A DNA stretch of 12,222 nucleotides from GCA-002694895 sp964436345 (GTDB lineage Bacteria; Chloroflexota; Dehalococcoidia; Lucifugimonadales; GCA-002694895), in the NCBI GenBank assembly GCA_964436345.1, contig CAYTCC010000039.1, positions 1-12,222 on the forward strand. Direction: 5' to 3'. The position numbers and the translations under genes were made by a program. Below are positions 1 to 6,805 of the stretch, piece by piece. Under the pieces are notes generated by a model. It was not told the DNA's origin. It made no database searches and worked only from the letters and a program-made list of their open reading frames with translations. Positions within the stretch are counted from its first letter, which is position 1. Each line of letters begins with the position of its first letter.

Positions 1-644
1 GCAGTTTTCAATCCACTAAAACTATAATCTAAACTATCAACTATATTTGTAATAGGTAAATTTCGAATATGATGGTTAGATTTTTTAGATAAAGAATCTA
101 TAATCGGACCCCCTGGATAACCCAATCCCATAGATCTTGCAACTTTATCAAATACTTCTCCAACAGCATCATCTCTTGTTTGACCTAAAAGTATCCTGTC
201 AGTATGTGAATTAAGCAAACTCAATTCAGAATGACCTCCTGAAACTAAAAGAGCTATTGCAGGAAACTGTATTCTCTCAATTCGATCTATCCATGCAGCA
301 TGTATGTGTCCAGACAAATGATTTATACCGCGAACTGGTACATCTAATGCATAAGATAATGCTTTGGCATAATTAACTCCAACTAATAGTGAGCCTGCCA
401 ATCCAGGCCCTTTAGTAACAGCCACTCCGTCAATATTATTTAATAAATTTAAATCTTTATATTCTTTTATAATATTTCCTAATGCAATTATGTGTTGCCT
501 TGCTGCAACTTCAGGAACAATCCCACCAAAAGTAGAATGTATTTCAGTTTGCGAGATTAAAGTATTATGTATTATATTTTTACCATCTTGAACTAAAGCT
601 ACACCAGTATCATCACAGGAAGATTCTATACCCAAAATTAACAT
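1..644 (-). CDS. tsaD: tRNA N6-adenosine threonylcarbamoyltransferase TsaD, 3' end cut by window edge
   Basis: TsaD transfers the threonylcarbamoyl group from TC-AMP to A37 of ANN-decoding tRNAs (t6A synthesis), working in the cytoplasm with TsaB and TsaE. I translated this reading frame from the sequence. It starts MLILGIESSCDDTGVALV, the typical ATP-binding start of the Kae1/TsaD (old 'peptidase M22') fold. VPEVAARQH lies near residues 43-51. The metal site INHLSGHIHA has His109 and His113 in the HxxxH spacing. SGGHSEL is at 135-141 and YSFSGLKT at 207-214. About 214 of the usual ~340 residues are inside the window; the C-terminus lies beyond position 1. The start ATG is 8 bp after the rpe stop. 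An AAGG ribosome-binding site 11 nt upstream overlaps the end of rpe, so the two are probably translated from one mRNA. No odd residues were seen. The identity is close to certain. Confidence 0.97.
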   Translation of the reverse strand, partial: MLILGIESSCDDTGVALVQDGKNIIHNTLISQTEIHSTFGGIVPEVAARQHIIALGNIIKEYKDLNLLNNIDGVAVTKGPGLAGSLLVGVNYAKALSYALDVPVRGINHLSGHIHAAWIDRIERIQFPAIALLVSGGHSELSLLNSHTDRILLGQTRDDAVGEVFDKVARSMGLGYPGGPIIDSLSKKSNHHIRNLPITNIVDSLDYSFSGLKT

Positions 645-652
645 AATATTTA

Positions 653-1309
653 TTACCTTAGTGCATCCATAAGTGCTTGAAGATTATTTTGAATACTATT
701 ATCAAAATTAAAAATTGCAGTCCCCGCTACAGCTATATCTGCACCTGCGTCATAAACTAATTTAATATTGTCTTTTTTTACTCCGCCATCAACCTGTATA
801 TCAAACTCTAAATTATTCATCTCTTTGATTTTATTCAATTGTCTAACTTTTTCTAAACAATTAAGAATTAAAGATTGACCTCCTTTACCAGGTATCACTG
901 TCATTACAGTTAATTCATCAATATGTTCCAAATATTTTTCCACAGTTTCAATATTAGTATCAGGATTAATTGCAATTCCTGCTTTCTTTCCGTTAGATTG
1001 AATATAATCTATTAATTGATTTACATTGCTTGAAGTTTCTATATGAAAAGTTAAAACATCGGTGCCTGCATTTAAAAATGATTCTAATTGTGATGAAGGG
1101 TTTTCAACCATAAGATGTACTTCTATATCAATATTCAATATATCTTTTAAATAAGCAACAATATTATGACCAAATGTTATATCAGGAACAAAATGTCCAT
1201 CCATTACATCTACTGAAATTCTATACGCACCATATTTCTCAGCATCAAGGCAGTCTCTTTGTAATTTCAAAGGATTTGCAGCTAAAATTGAAGGGGCTAT
1301 TTTAAGCAT
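653..1309 (-). CDS. rpe: Ribulose-phosphate 3-epimerase
   Basis: Rpe interconverts D-ribulose 5-phosphate and D-xylulose 5-phosphate in the pentose phosphate or Calvin pathway; it is a cytosolic metal-dependent TIM barrel. The frame gives 218 residues beginning MLKIAPSILAAN, the family's usual start. An upstream in-frame TTG at 1351 would add 14 residues but lies wholly inside argH and aligns with nothing in the family, so I chose the ATG at 1309. Visible motifs are SVDVMDGHFVPDITFG (32-47), EVHLMV (63-68), VMTVIPGKGGQS (135-146), QVDGGV (172-177) and AVAGTAIFN (193-201). His65, Asp34 and Asp174 match the known metal and acid-base positions. The first His of the usual H-x-D-V-M-D-G motif, normally a metal ligand, is Ser32 (codon TCA). 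The PGFGGQ loop reads PGKGGQ. The start overlaps the argH stop by 8 nt, which suggests translational coupling; no clear Shine-Dalgarno was seen. The fold is certain, and substrate specificity is very likely but carries the ligand caveat. Confidence 0.93.
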   Translation of the reverse strand: MLKIAPSILAANPLKLQRDCLDAEKYGAYRISVDVMDGHFVPDITFGHNIVAYLKDILNIDIEVHLMVENPSSQLESFLNAGTDVLTFHIETSSNVNQLIDYIQSNGKKAGIAINPDTNIETVEKYLEHIDELTVMTVIPGKGGQSLILNCLEKVRQLNKIKEMNNLEFDIQVDGGVKKDNIKLVYDAGADIAVAGTAIFNFDNSIQNNLQALMDALR

Positions 1310-2657
1310 ATTTTGTTGCAATTGATTTAATCCTGGATTTAATATCTGCAATACTTTTGTTAACCTGTGATTCAGATGTACCGCCTACTGTATTTCTGTT
1401 ATTGACTGAATTAACAGGGTTTATTTCAAAGATATCATTTTCAAAATCTGAAGAATATTTCTTGAATTCATCAATAGTTAATTGATGAAAATATTTATTA
1501 TTTTCTATACAATAATCTGTCATTTTAGATACTATTTCATGAGCTTTTCTAAATGGTACAGATTTAGATACAAGATAATCTGCAATATCAGTGGCTAATA
1601 TATAACTATTATTTACAGCATTAAGCATGTTTTGATCATTAAATTGAGTAGAATCTAGCATAGATGCTAATAAATCCAAAGTTGAATTTATTGTATCAGC
1701 AGTATCAAAAAATCCTTCTTTATCTTCTTGCATATCTCTGTTATAAGCTAACGGTAATCCTTTCAATATGGTAAATAAAGCAAAAAGATTTCCATATACT
1801 CTTCCAGTTTTACCTCTGGCTAATTCAGCAAAGTCTGGGTTTCTTTTTTGAGGCATTATACTACTCCATGTAGTAAATTCTTTAGATAGTGTAATAAAAC
1901 CAAATTCATCAGTTGCCCATATAATTAATTCTTCACATAATCGTGAAATATGCATCATAGCCACAGAAGATGAATAATTATAATCTAAAATAAAATCTCT
2001 GTCAGAAACTGCATCTATACTATTGTTTGATATTTTTGAAAAACCTAGTTGTTTAGCAACAAATTCTCTATCTATATTATATGGGAGTCCAGCTAAAGCA
2101 CCACTTCCCAACGGCATAATATCTGCTCTTTCAAATGAATCATGAAATCTATTAATATCTCTGTAAAACATTTCAGCATAAGCAAGCAAGTGGTGAGATA
2201 ATAAAATAGGTTGTGCTCTTTGTAAATGAGTGTAACCTGGCAAAATAAAACTGATATTTCGATCTGCAAGTTTAATCAAAGTATTTACTAATCTAATCAA
2301 TAAGTTTATTGCCTGCTTATTTAAATCTTTTACGTACATTCTCATATCCAATGAAATTTGATCATTTCTAGATCTTGCTGTATGTAATTTAGCTCCGGTA
2401 TCGCCAATTAATTCAGTTAATCTAAATTCAATATTCATATGAATATCTTCAAGATCTTTATTCCATTTAAATTTTCCTGATTGGATTTCATCTAAAACAT
2501 TATTTAATCCGTTAATAATTTTTTCATTGTCAGAATCTGCAATAATGTTTTGCTTGGCAAGCATTCTCGAATGAGCAATAGATCCTTTTATATCATATGC
2601 TGCCAATCTTTGTTCATAGTTATAAGATATAGTATAATCTGAATAATTTTCTGACAT
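1302..2657 (-). CDS. argH: Argininosuccinate lyase
   Basis: ArgH cleaves argininosuccinate to arginine and fumarate, the last step of arginine synthesis; it is a cytosolic homotetramer of the fumarase/aspartase superfamily. Family motifs over 451 residues: RLAAYDIKGSIAHS (17-30), LHTARSRNDQ (91-100), GYTHLQRAQP (141-150, catalytic Thr143-His144) and the signature SSIMPQKRNP (265-274, catalytic Ser region) followed by RGKTGRVYG. Three features are unusual. The normal N-terminal LWGGRF segment is absent: the protein begins about 11 residues late, and a stop codon lies seven codons upstream of the ATG, so it is not a start error. The conserved Asp of the (F/Y)DxRL motif is Glu16. The Gly before SSxMP is Trp264. 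An AGGA ribosome-binding site about 12 nt upstream supports the start. The start lies 4 nt after the dehydratase stop. Given the arg neighbours, ArgH function is very likely, though the active site has diverged. Confidence 0.94.
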   Translation of the reverse strand: MSENYSDYTISYNYEQRLAAYDIKGSIAHSRMLAKQNIIADSDNEKIINGLNNVLDEIQSGKFKWNKDLEDIHMNIEFRLTELIGDTGAKLHTARSRNDQISLDMRMYVKDLNKQAINLLIRLVNTLIKLADRNISFILPGYTHLQRAQPILLSHHLLAYAEMFYRDINRFHDSFERADIMPLGSGALAGLPYNIDREFVAKQLGFSKISNNSIDAVSDRDFILDYNYSSSVAMMHISRLCEELIIWATDEFGFITLSKEFTTWSSIMPQKRNPDFAELARGKTGRVYGNLFALFTILKGLPLAYNRDMQEDKEGFFDTADTINSTLDLLASMLDSTQFNDQNMLNAVNNSYILATDIADYLVSKSVPFRKAHEIVSKMTDYCIENNKYFHQLTIDEFKKYSSDFENDIFEINPVNSVNNRNTVGGTSESQVNKSIADIKSRIKSIATKYA

Positions 2658-2661
2658 AAAA

Positions 2662-3135
2662 TTATTTTTCCTTTCTTAATGGAATATATATATTTCTTCT
2701 TAGAGTCAATATTTTTTCTTTATCCTGATTGTAACCCAAAGTTTCTACTTTAACTATCCCAGCATCAGGATTAGAATTACTTACTCTCATTTCAATCACT
2801 TCAGATTGAGCATATAAAGTATCCCCTTCAAAAACCGGTCCATCATGAGAAACTAGTTCATAGCCTAGATTAGCTATTGCTTTTCCTGATAAATCTTGCA
2901 CTGTCATACCAACAATTATACTTAGAACTAAAAGGCCTACTACTATAGGTTTGCCATGTTTATGATTTTTCATATATTCAGCATCCAAATGCAATGGACT
3001 GTTATTCATAGTTAAAAGACAAAAGTTATGATTGTCAGATTGTGTGATTGTTTTACCAGGCCAATGCTTAAATATCATTCCTTTTTCAAAATCATCATAA
3101 AATCTTCCATAACTGTCATAAACATCAATTTCCAT
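2662..3135 (-). CDS. MaoC-like (hot-dog fold) acyl-CoA dehydratase/hydratase
   Basis: A 157-residue single hot-dog protein of the MaoC dehydratase family, whose members hydrate enoyl-CoA thioesters in the cytoplasm. The text from GKTITQSDNHNF (27-38) through LTMNNSPLHLDAEY (41-54), VVGLLVLSIIVG (65-76), ANLGYELVSHDGPVFEGDTL (88-107) and the C-terminal NPDAGIVKVETLGYNQ (122-137) closely follows the MaoC subfamily often found with acyl-CoA dehydrogenases and CitE-like lyases. In the hydratase motif D-x-N-P-x-H, His49 is present but Asp is Asn44 and Asn is Ser46. From memory this Asn is common in the subfamily, so it need not mean loss of activity. An AAGGA Shine-Dalgarno 6 nt before the ATG is strong. 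It sits 17 nt after the acyl-CoA dehydrogenase gene and 4 nt before argH, so the pair probably acts in one acyl-CoA oxidation route. The substrate cannot be told from sequence; mesaconyl/methylfumaryl-type C4-C5 acyl-CoAs are one option. Confidence 0.87.
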   Translation of the reverse strand: MEIDVYDSYGRFYDDFEKGMIFKHWPGKTITQSDNHNFCLLTMNNSPLHLDAEYMKNHKHGKPIVVGLLVLSIIVGMTVQDLSGKAIANLGYELVSHDGPVFEGDTLYAQSEVIEMRVSNSNPDAGIVKVETLGYNQDKEKILTLRRNIYIPLRKEK

Positions 3136-3152
3136 AAATTATCCTTTTTATT

Positions 3153-4298
3153 TTAAATATATTTTTCATATACTCTTTTTGCAATTAATAATTTCATAAT
3201 TTCATTTGTACCCTCACCAATAATCATCAATGGAGCATCTCTGTAAAACCTTTCAATTGGCAATTCTTTAACATATCCATATCCTCCATGAATTCTCATT
3301 GCATCCATACATACTTCTTGACAAATTTCACTAGAATAAAGTTTAGCCATTCCAGATTCCAAATCTACTCTTTCTCCTTGATCTTTTAATTTTGCAGCAT
3401 TATCAACTAACAAATTTGCTGCCTCAATTTTAGTAGCCATACTAGCTATCATAGATTGAATCATTTGATGATCTTTAATTTTTTTTCCAAAGGTTTCCCT
3501 ATTTTTTGCATAGCTAACTGACATGTCTAAAGCTACTTTAGCAACTCCAACAGATCTGGCAGCTACATTTATTCTTCCAGTTTCTAATCCATCCATCACT
3601 TGAGTAAAACCTTTTCCTTCTTCAACTCCCAACAATCTATCTAAAGGTATTTCACATTCCTGAAAAAGTAATTCGCATGTATCCACACCTCTATATCCTA
3701 ATTTATTCAATTTCTGTCCAACACTAAAACCTTCATCTGATTTTTCAACAATGAAACATGATATACCTTTATATTTTGGCTTAACATTCAAATCTGTTTT
3801 TGAGACAACTATAAATAAATTTCCATTTGATCCATTTGTTATAAACATTTTTGAGCCGTTAATTTCATAACCTTCTTCATTTTTCTTTGCAATTGTTTTA
3901 ATATTTTGAACATCACTTCCTGAGTGTGATTCTGTCAATCCTAGTCCCCCTCTATAAAAACCATTAGCCAAACCAGGAAGATATTTTTCCTTTTGTTTTT
4001 CAGTACCATAATTAAGTATTAAATATGAAAGAATGGTATGTGTGCCAAGTATCCCAGCCAAACTCATCCATCCTTTACTCAACTCAATAAAAATATCAGA
4101 TAATGTTTTGAAAGGTAATCCTAGTCCCCCGTATTCTTCTGGTATATTAATCCCAAACAATCCCAATTCTGCCATTTTTTCCGCTAGGTCTTTAGGATAA
4201 ATATCTTTATCCTCTAATTCATTTACAACAGGAGCAACATCTTGATTAACAAATTGTCTTACAGTAGAAATTATCTGTTTCGAAAGTTCATCTTTCAT
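3153..4298 (-). CDS. Acyl-CoA dehydrogenase
   Basis: An FAD flavoenzyme introducing an alpha-beta double bond into acyl-CoA and passing electrons to electron-transfer flavoprotein. The 381 residues match the usual ~380 with three domains in order: N-terminal helical (about 1-115), middle beta barrel (GLTESHSGSD at 120-129, FITNGSNGN at 152-160) and C-terminal helical. The C-terminal domain shows RETFGKKIKDHQ (267-278) for FAD binding, IHGGYGYVKELPIERFYRDA (336-355) and IGEGTNEI (360-367). Glu362 is at the catalytic base position of the short/medium-chain and butyryl-CoA dehydrogenase type. A GGGG ribosome-binding site lies about 8 nt before the ATG. The start is 21 nt after argG, and the MaoC-like gene follows 17 nt later. 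Chain-length preference cannot be read from this sequence. An isobutyryl-, 2-methylacyl- or glutaryl-CoA enzyme is possible, but there is no glutaryl-CoA-specific evidence. Confidence 0.94.
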   Translation of the reverse strand: MKDELSKQIISTVRQFVNQDVAPVVNELEDKDIYPKDLAEKMAELGLFGINIPEEYGGLGLPFKTLSDIFIELSKGWMSLAGILGTHTILSYLILNYGTEKQKEKYLPGLANGFYRGGLGLTESHSGSDVQNIKTIAKKNEEGYEINGSKMFITNGSNGNLFIVVSKTDLNVKPKYKGISCFIVEKSDEGFSVGQKLNKLGYRGVDTCELLFQECEIPLDRLLGVEEGKGFTQVMDGLETGRINVAARSVGVAKVALDMSVSYAKNRETFGKKIKDHQMIQSMIASMATKIEAANLLVDNAAKLKDQGERVDLESGMAKLYSSEICQEVCMDAMRIHGGYGYVKELPIERFYRDAPLMIIGEGTNEIMKLLIAKRVYEKYI

Positions 4299-4319
4299 TT
4301 ATAACCCCAAAATTATTTA

Positions 4320-5585
4320 TTATAAATTTAAAGTTTCGTGATTCTTTTGCTTCAAACCTAAATTTTTAGCACTCAAACCTAAAATATTCATAAATCCCTG
4401 AGAATCTACATGGTTGAAGTCACCTATATTTTCCATAGAGGAATCATCAGTATATAAAGAATGTGAAATTTCATCTAATCTTTCCACTTTGTCAAAATAA
4501 ACTTTACCTTTATATAATTTCAATATAATTGTCCCTGAAATCATTTCAGAAATTTTAGATAAAGCTTGCAAAGCCACTCCTGTTGTTGTGTCAAACCAAT
4601 AGCCTTCATATATTTGTTTTGAAAATACAGAAGAAGTATAAGTGAAATAATCTCTTAATCTTTTATCTAAAACTAATTGTAATAAAAATTCATAACTTTG
4701 CCCCAACAATTCCATGGCAGGTGATTCATATATTCCTCTTGATTTTATACCTAAAAATCTATTTTCGACTGCATGAATTCCTATTCCTACTCCATGTCTT
4801 CCTGCCAAATCATTTAATAATTTAAATACTTCAACCAGAGTATAATTATCTCCATTTATTTTAGTAGGTATTCCGTTTTCCCATTTAATGGAAATTGATT
4901 CTGGTTTATCAGTAGCATCCCAAGCCCAAACACCCATTCCTGGCTCAACAAAATAAGGAGATTCTTCAACATTCTCTAAATCTCCAGCTTCATGAGTAAG
5001 TCCTAATAAATTTGCATCAGTTGAATACCTTGATTCAGCAGAAGGTTTTATGGGCAAATGATTTTGATCACAATATTTGATCATTTCAGCTCTTCCCGGA
5101 AAATCATTCAGAAATATTTCATCTCTCCAAGGAGCATATACTTTAATATCAGGATCAAGCATTTTAGTGGCCAATTCAAATCTAACTTGATCATTTCCTC
5201 TTCCTGTAGCTCCATGAAATAAAATGTTTGACTGGAATAATTCAAACTGAGGTAAAAGAGAAGATATTGTCACCGGTCTTGCTATCCCCGTAGTATTCCA
5301 ATAACCTCCTTCATATTTAGCTTGAGATTGTATGACTTTCAAACCACAAATTGACAATTTTTCAGTTCCATCAACTATTACAGCATCAGTAGCACCAGAA
5401 GACATCATTCTTTCAGCAACAGAATTAATATTTTCTTCATCAGGTTGCCCTAAATCAACAGTTACACACTTTAATTTAAAACCTTTTTCAGCAAGCCAAT
5501 GAGTGATAGTGCAACTATCCAAGCCACCAGAAACAGCTCCAACTAAATTTGTATTATGTTCTTTTAAAAGATCTTTATAATTCAT
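4320..5585 (-). CDS. argG: Argininosuccinate synthase
   Basis: ArgG joins citrulline and aspartate using ATP, via a citrullyl-AMP intermediate, to give argininosuccinate; it acts in the cytosol. The 421-residue frame has the N-type PP-loop SGGLDS (19-24), DLGQPDEE (44-51), YWNTTGIARPVT (95-106) for citrulline/aspartate contacts, HGATGRGNDQVRFE (124-137), YAPWRDE (150-156), SRYSTDANLLGLTHEAGDLE (185-204) and GRHGVGIGIHAVENRFLGIK in the C-terminal domain. It mixes features of two classes: the LGQPDEE and STDxN...THEA segments resemble the E. coli-like enzyme, while GATGRGNDQVRFE and IKVYAPWR resemble the human/Bacillus-like enzyme. The start ATG is 4 nt after the argD stop; only a weak AAGA-type ribosome-binding site is visible, so translation may depend on coupling. 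ArgH is two genes downstream in the same unit. Identity is secure. Confidence 0.97.
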   Translation of the reverse strand: MNYKDLLKEHNTNLVGAVSGGLDSCTITHWLAEKGFKLKCVTVDLGQPDEENINSVAERMMSSGATDAVIVDGTEKLSICGLKVIQSQAKYEGGYWNTTGIARPVTISSLLPQFELFQSNILFHGATGRGNDQVRFELATKMLDPDIKVYAPWRDEIFLNDFPGRAEMIKYCDQNHLPIKPSAESRYSTDANLLGLTHEAGDLENVEESPYFVEPGMGVWAWDATDKPESISIKWENGIPTKINGDNYTLVEVFKLLNDLAGRHGVGIGIHAVENRFLGIKSRGIYESPAMELLGQSYEFLLQLVLDKRLRDYFTYTSSVFSKQIYEGYWFDTTTGVALQALSKISEMISGTIILKLYKGKVYFDKVERLDEISHSLYTDDSSMENIGDFNHVDSQGFMNILGLSAKNLGLKQKNHETLNL

Positions 5586-5589
5586 GCAA

Positions 5590-6783
5590 TTATCTTATTG
5601 CTTTTTCAATAGCATTTTTTATTTTTATTATCGCCTGATCAATTTCAGATTCAGTAACAGTCAAAGGTGGCATAAATCTTATAGCATTAGGCCTAACAGC
5701 ATTGATTAAAATTCCTTCTTCATTGCAATGAGATACTATATCAGCTGATATTTCAGTTGAAAATTCCATAGCAATCAACAATCCCATCCCTCTCACTTCT
5801 TTAATGATTTCATATTCACTAATCAAATTATTTAATTTATCCATAAAATATTTACCTAATTTGTTAACTTCATTATGAATATCATTTTCAAGGATATATT
5901 TTGTTGATGCATAGGCTGCAGCACAAGTAAGTGCATTACCTCCAAAAGTTGAACCATGATCACCCGGAACAAAAACTGAAAACTCATCTTTTGCTAAAAT
6001 TGCGCCAATCGGGACTCCTGCCCCCAATCCTTTTGCTAGAGTTATAACATCTGGTTCAATGTTATATTTTTCATAACCATATAATGATCCCAATCTTCCT
6101 ATACCTGTCTGAACTTCATCTATAATCATAATAAGATTTTCCTGATTACAGATATTTCTAATCTGTTGAACAAATTCTTGTGTGCATAGATTAACTCCAC
6201 CTTCTCCCTGCACCACTTCTAACATTATTCCTACGGTATCTTTATCTATTATTTTTTGGACTGATTGAATATCGTTTAAATTAAAATAATCAAAACCTTC
6301 TGTTACAGGCATAAAAGTTTCATGATATTTGGGTTGCCCAGTAGCTGCAAGAGTTGAAATAGTTCTTCCGTGAAAAGAGTCATATGCTGTCAATATTTTA
6401 TGAGCCCCATTTTTATTAAGTTTTCCCCATTTTCTGGCTAATTTTATTGCCCCTTCATTTGCTTCTGCCCCACTATTACATATAAAAATTTTATCTAAAA
6501 CACTGTTTTCTATAAGAATTTCAGCTAGCTTAAGCTGTGGGATTGTGTAAAAAATATTAGAGGTTTGTAATAAAGTTTTTGCTTGCTCTTCAATAGCTTC
6601 TGCCACACTTTCATTAGAATGCCCAACATTATTTACAGCCCAACCTGATGTGAAATCCAAATACTCATTACCTTCAGTATCCCATACCTTGGTACCCTTA
6701 CCTTTTTCTAATACCATAGGGTATCTATTAGCAGCATGCATATAATACTTAGATTCCATTTCTTTCCATTTTAATTCATCCAT
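5590..6783 (-). CDS. argD: Acetylornithine aminotransferase (class III, PLP)
   Basis: ArgD converts N-acetylglutamate 5-semialdehyde and glutamate to N2-acetylornithine and 2-oxoglutarate; it is a cytosolic PLP-dependent homodimer. The 397 residues are the normal family length. Motifs: ICNSGAEANEGAIKLARKWG (101-120, phosphate-binding loop), YDSFHGRT (134-141), VQGEGG (191-196), IDEVQTGIGR (221-230, with Asp222 for the PLP ring nitrogen), ITLAKGLGAGVPIGA (247-261, with Lys251 as the Schiff-base lysine) and HGSTFGGNALTCAAA (276-290). The Shine-Dalgarno is the clearest in the window: AGGAG at 6790-6794, 6 nt before the ATG. It follows the UPF0182 gene by 22 nt and precedes argG by 4 nt. Class III transaminases are hard to separate by sequence (4-aminobutyrate, ornithine, succinylornithine), but the arg setting makes ArgD by far the best call. 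It could also serve lysine synthesis as N-succinyl-DAP aminotransferase. Confidence 0.95.
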   Translation of the reverse strand: MDELKWKEMESKYYMHAANRYPMVLEKGKGTKVWDTEGNEYLDFTSGWAVNNVGHSNESVAEAIEEQAKTLLQTSNIFYTIPQLKLAEILIENSVLDKIFICNSGAEANEGAIKLARKWGKLNKNGAHKILTAYDSFHGRTISTLAATGQPKYHETFMPVTEGFDYFNLNDIQSVQKIIDKDTVGIMLEVVQGEGGVNLCTQEFVQQIRNICNQENLIMIIDEVQTGIGRLGSLYGYEKYNIEPDVITLAKGLGAGVPIGAILAKDEFSVFVPGDHGSTFGGNALTCAAAYASTKYILENDIHNEVNKLGKYFMDKLNNLISEYEIIKEVRGMGLLIAMEFSTEISADIVSHCNEEGILINAVRPNAIRFMPPLTVTESEIDQAIIKIKNAIEKAIR

Positions 6784-6805
6784 ATCCCTCTCCTATGATA
6801 AATTA

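Noticed and set aside
1310..1351. Upstream TTG start for rpe adding 14 residues
   Set aside because: The extra residues lie wholly inside argH, match nothing in the Rpe family, and the family normally begins at the MLKIAPS methionine.
3937..4130. Repeated 14-bp word aatcctagtccccc at 3937-3950 and 4117-4130
   Set aside because: Both copies encode GGLGL stretches in the acyl-CoA dehydrogenase with the same codon choice; no sign of a mobile or regulatory repeat.
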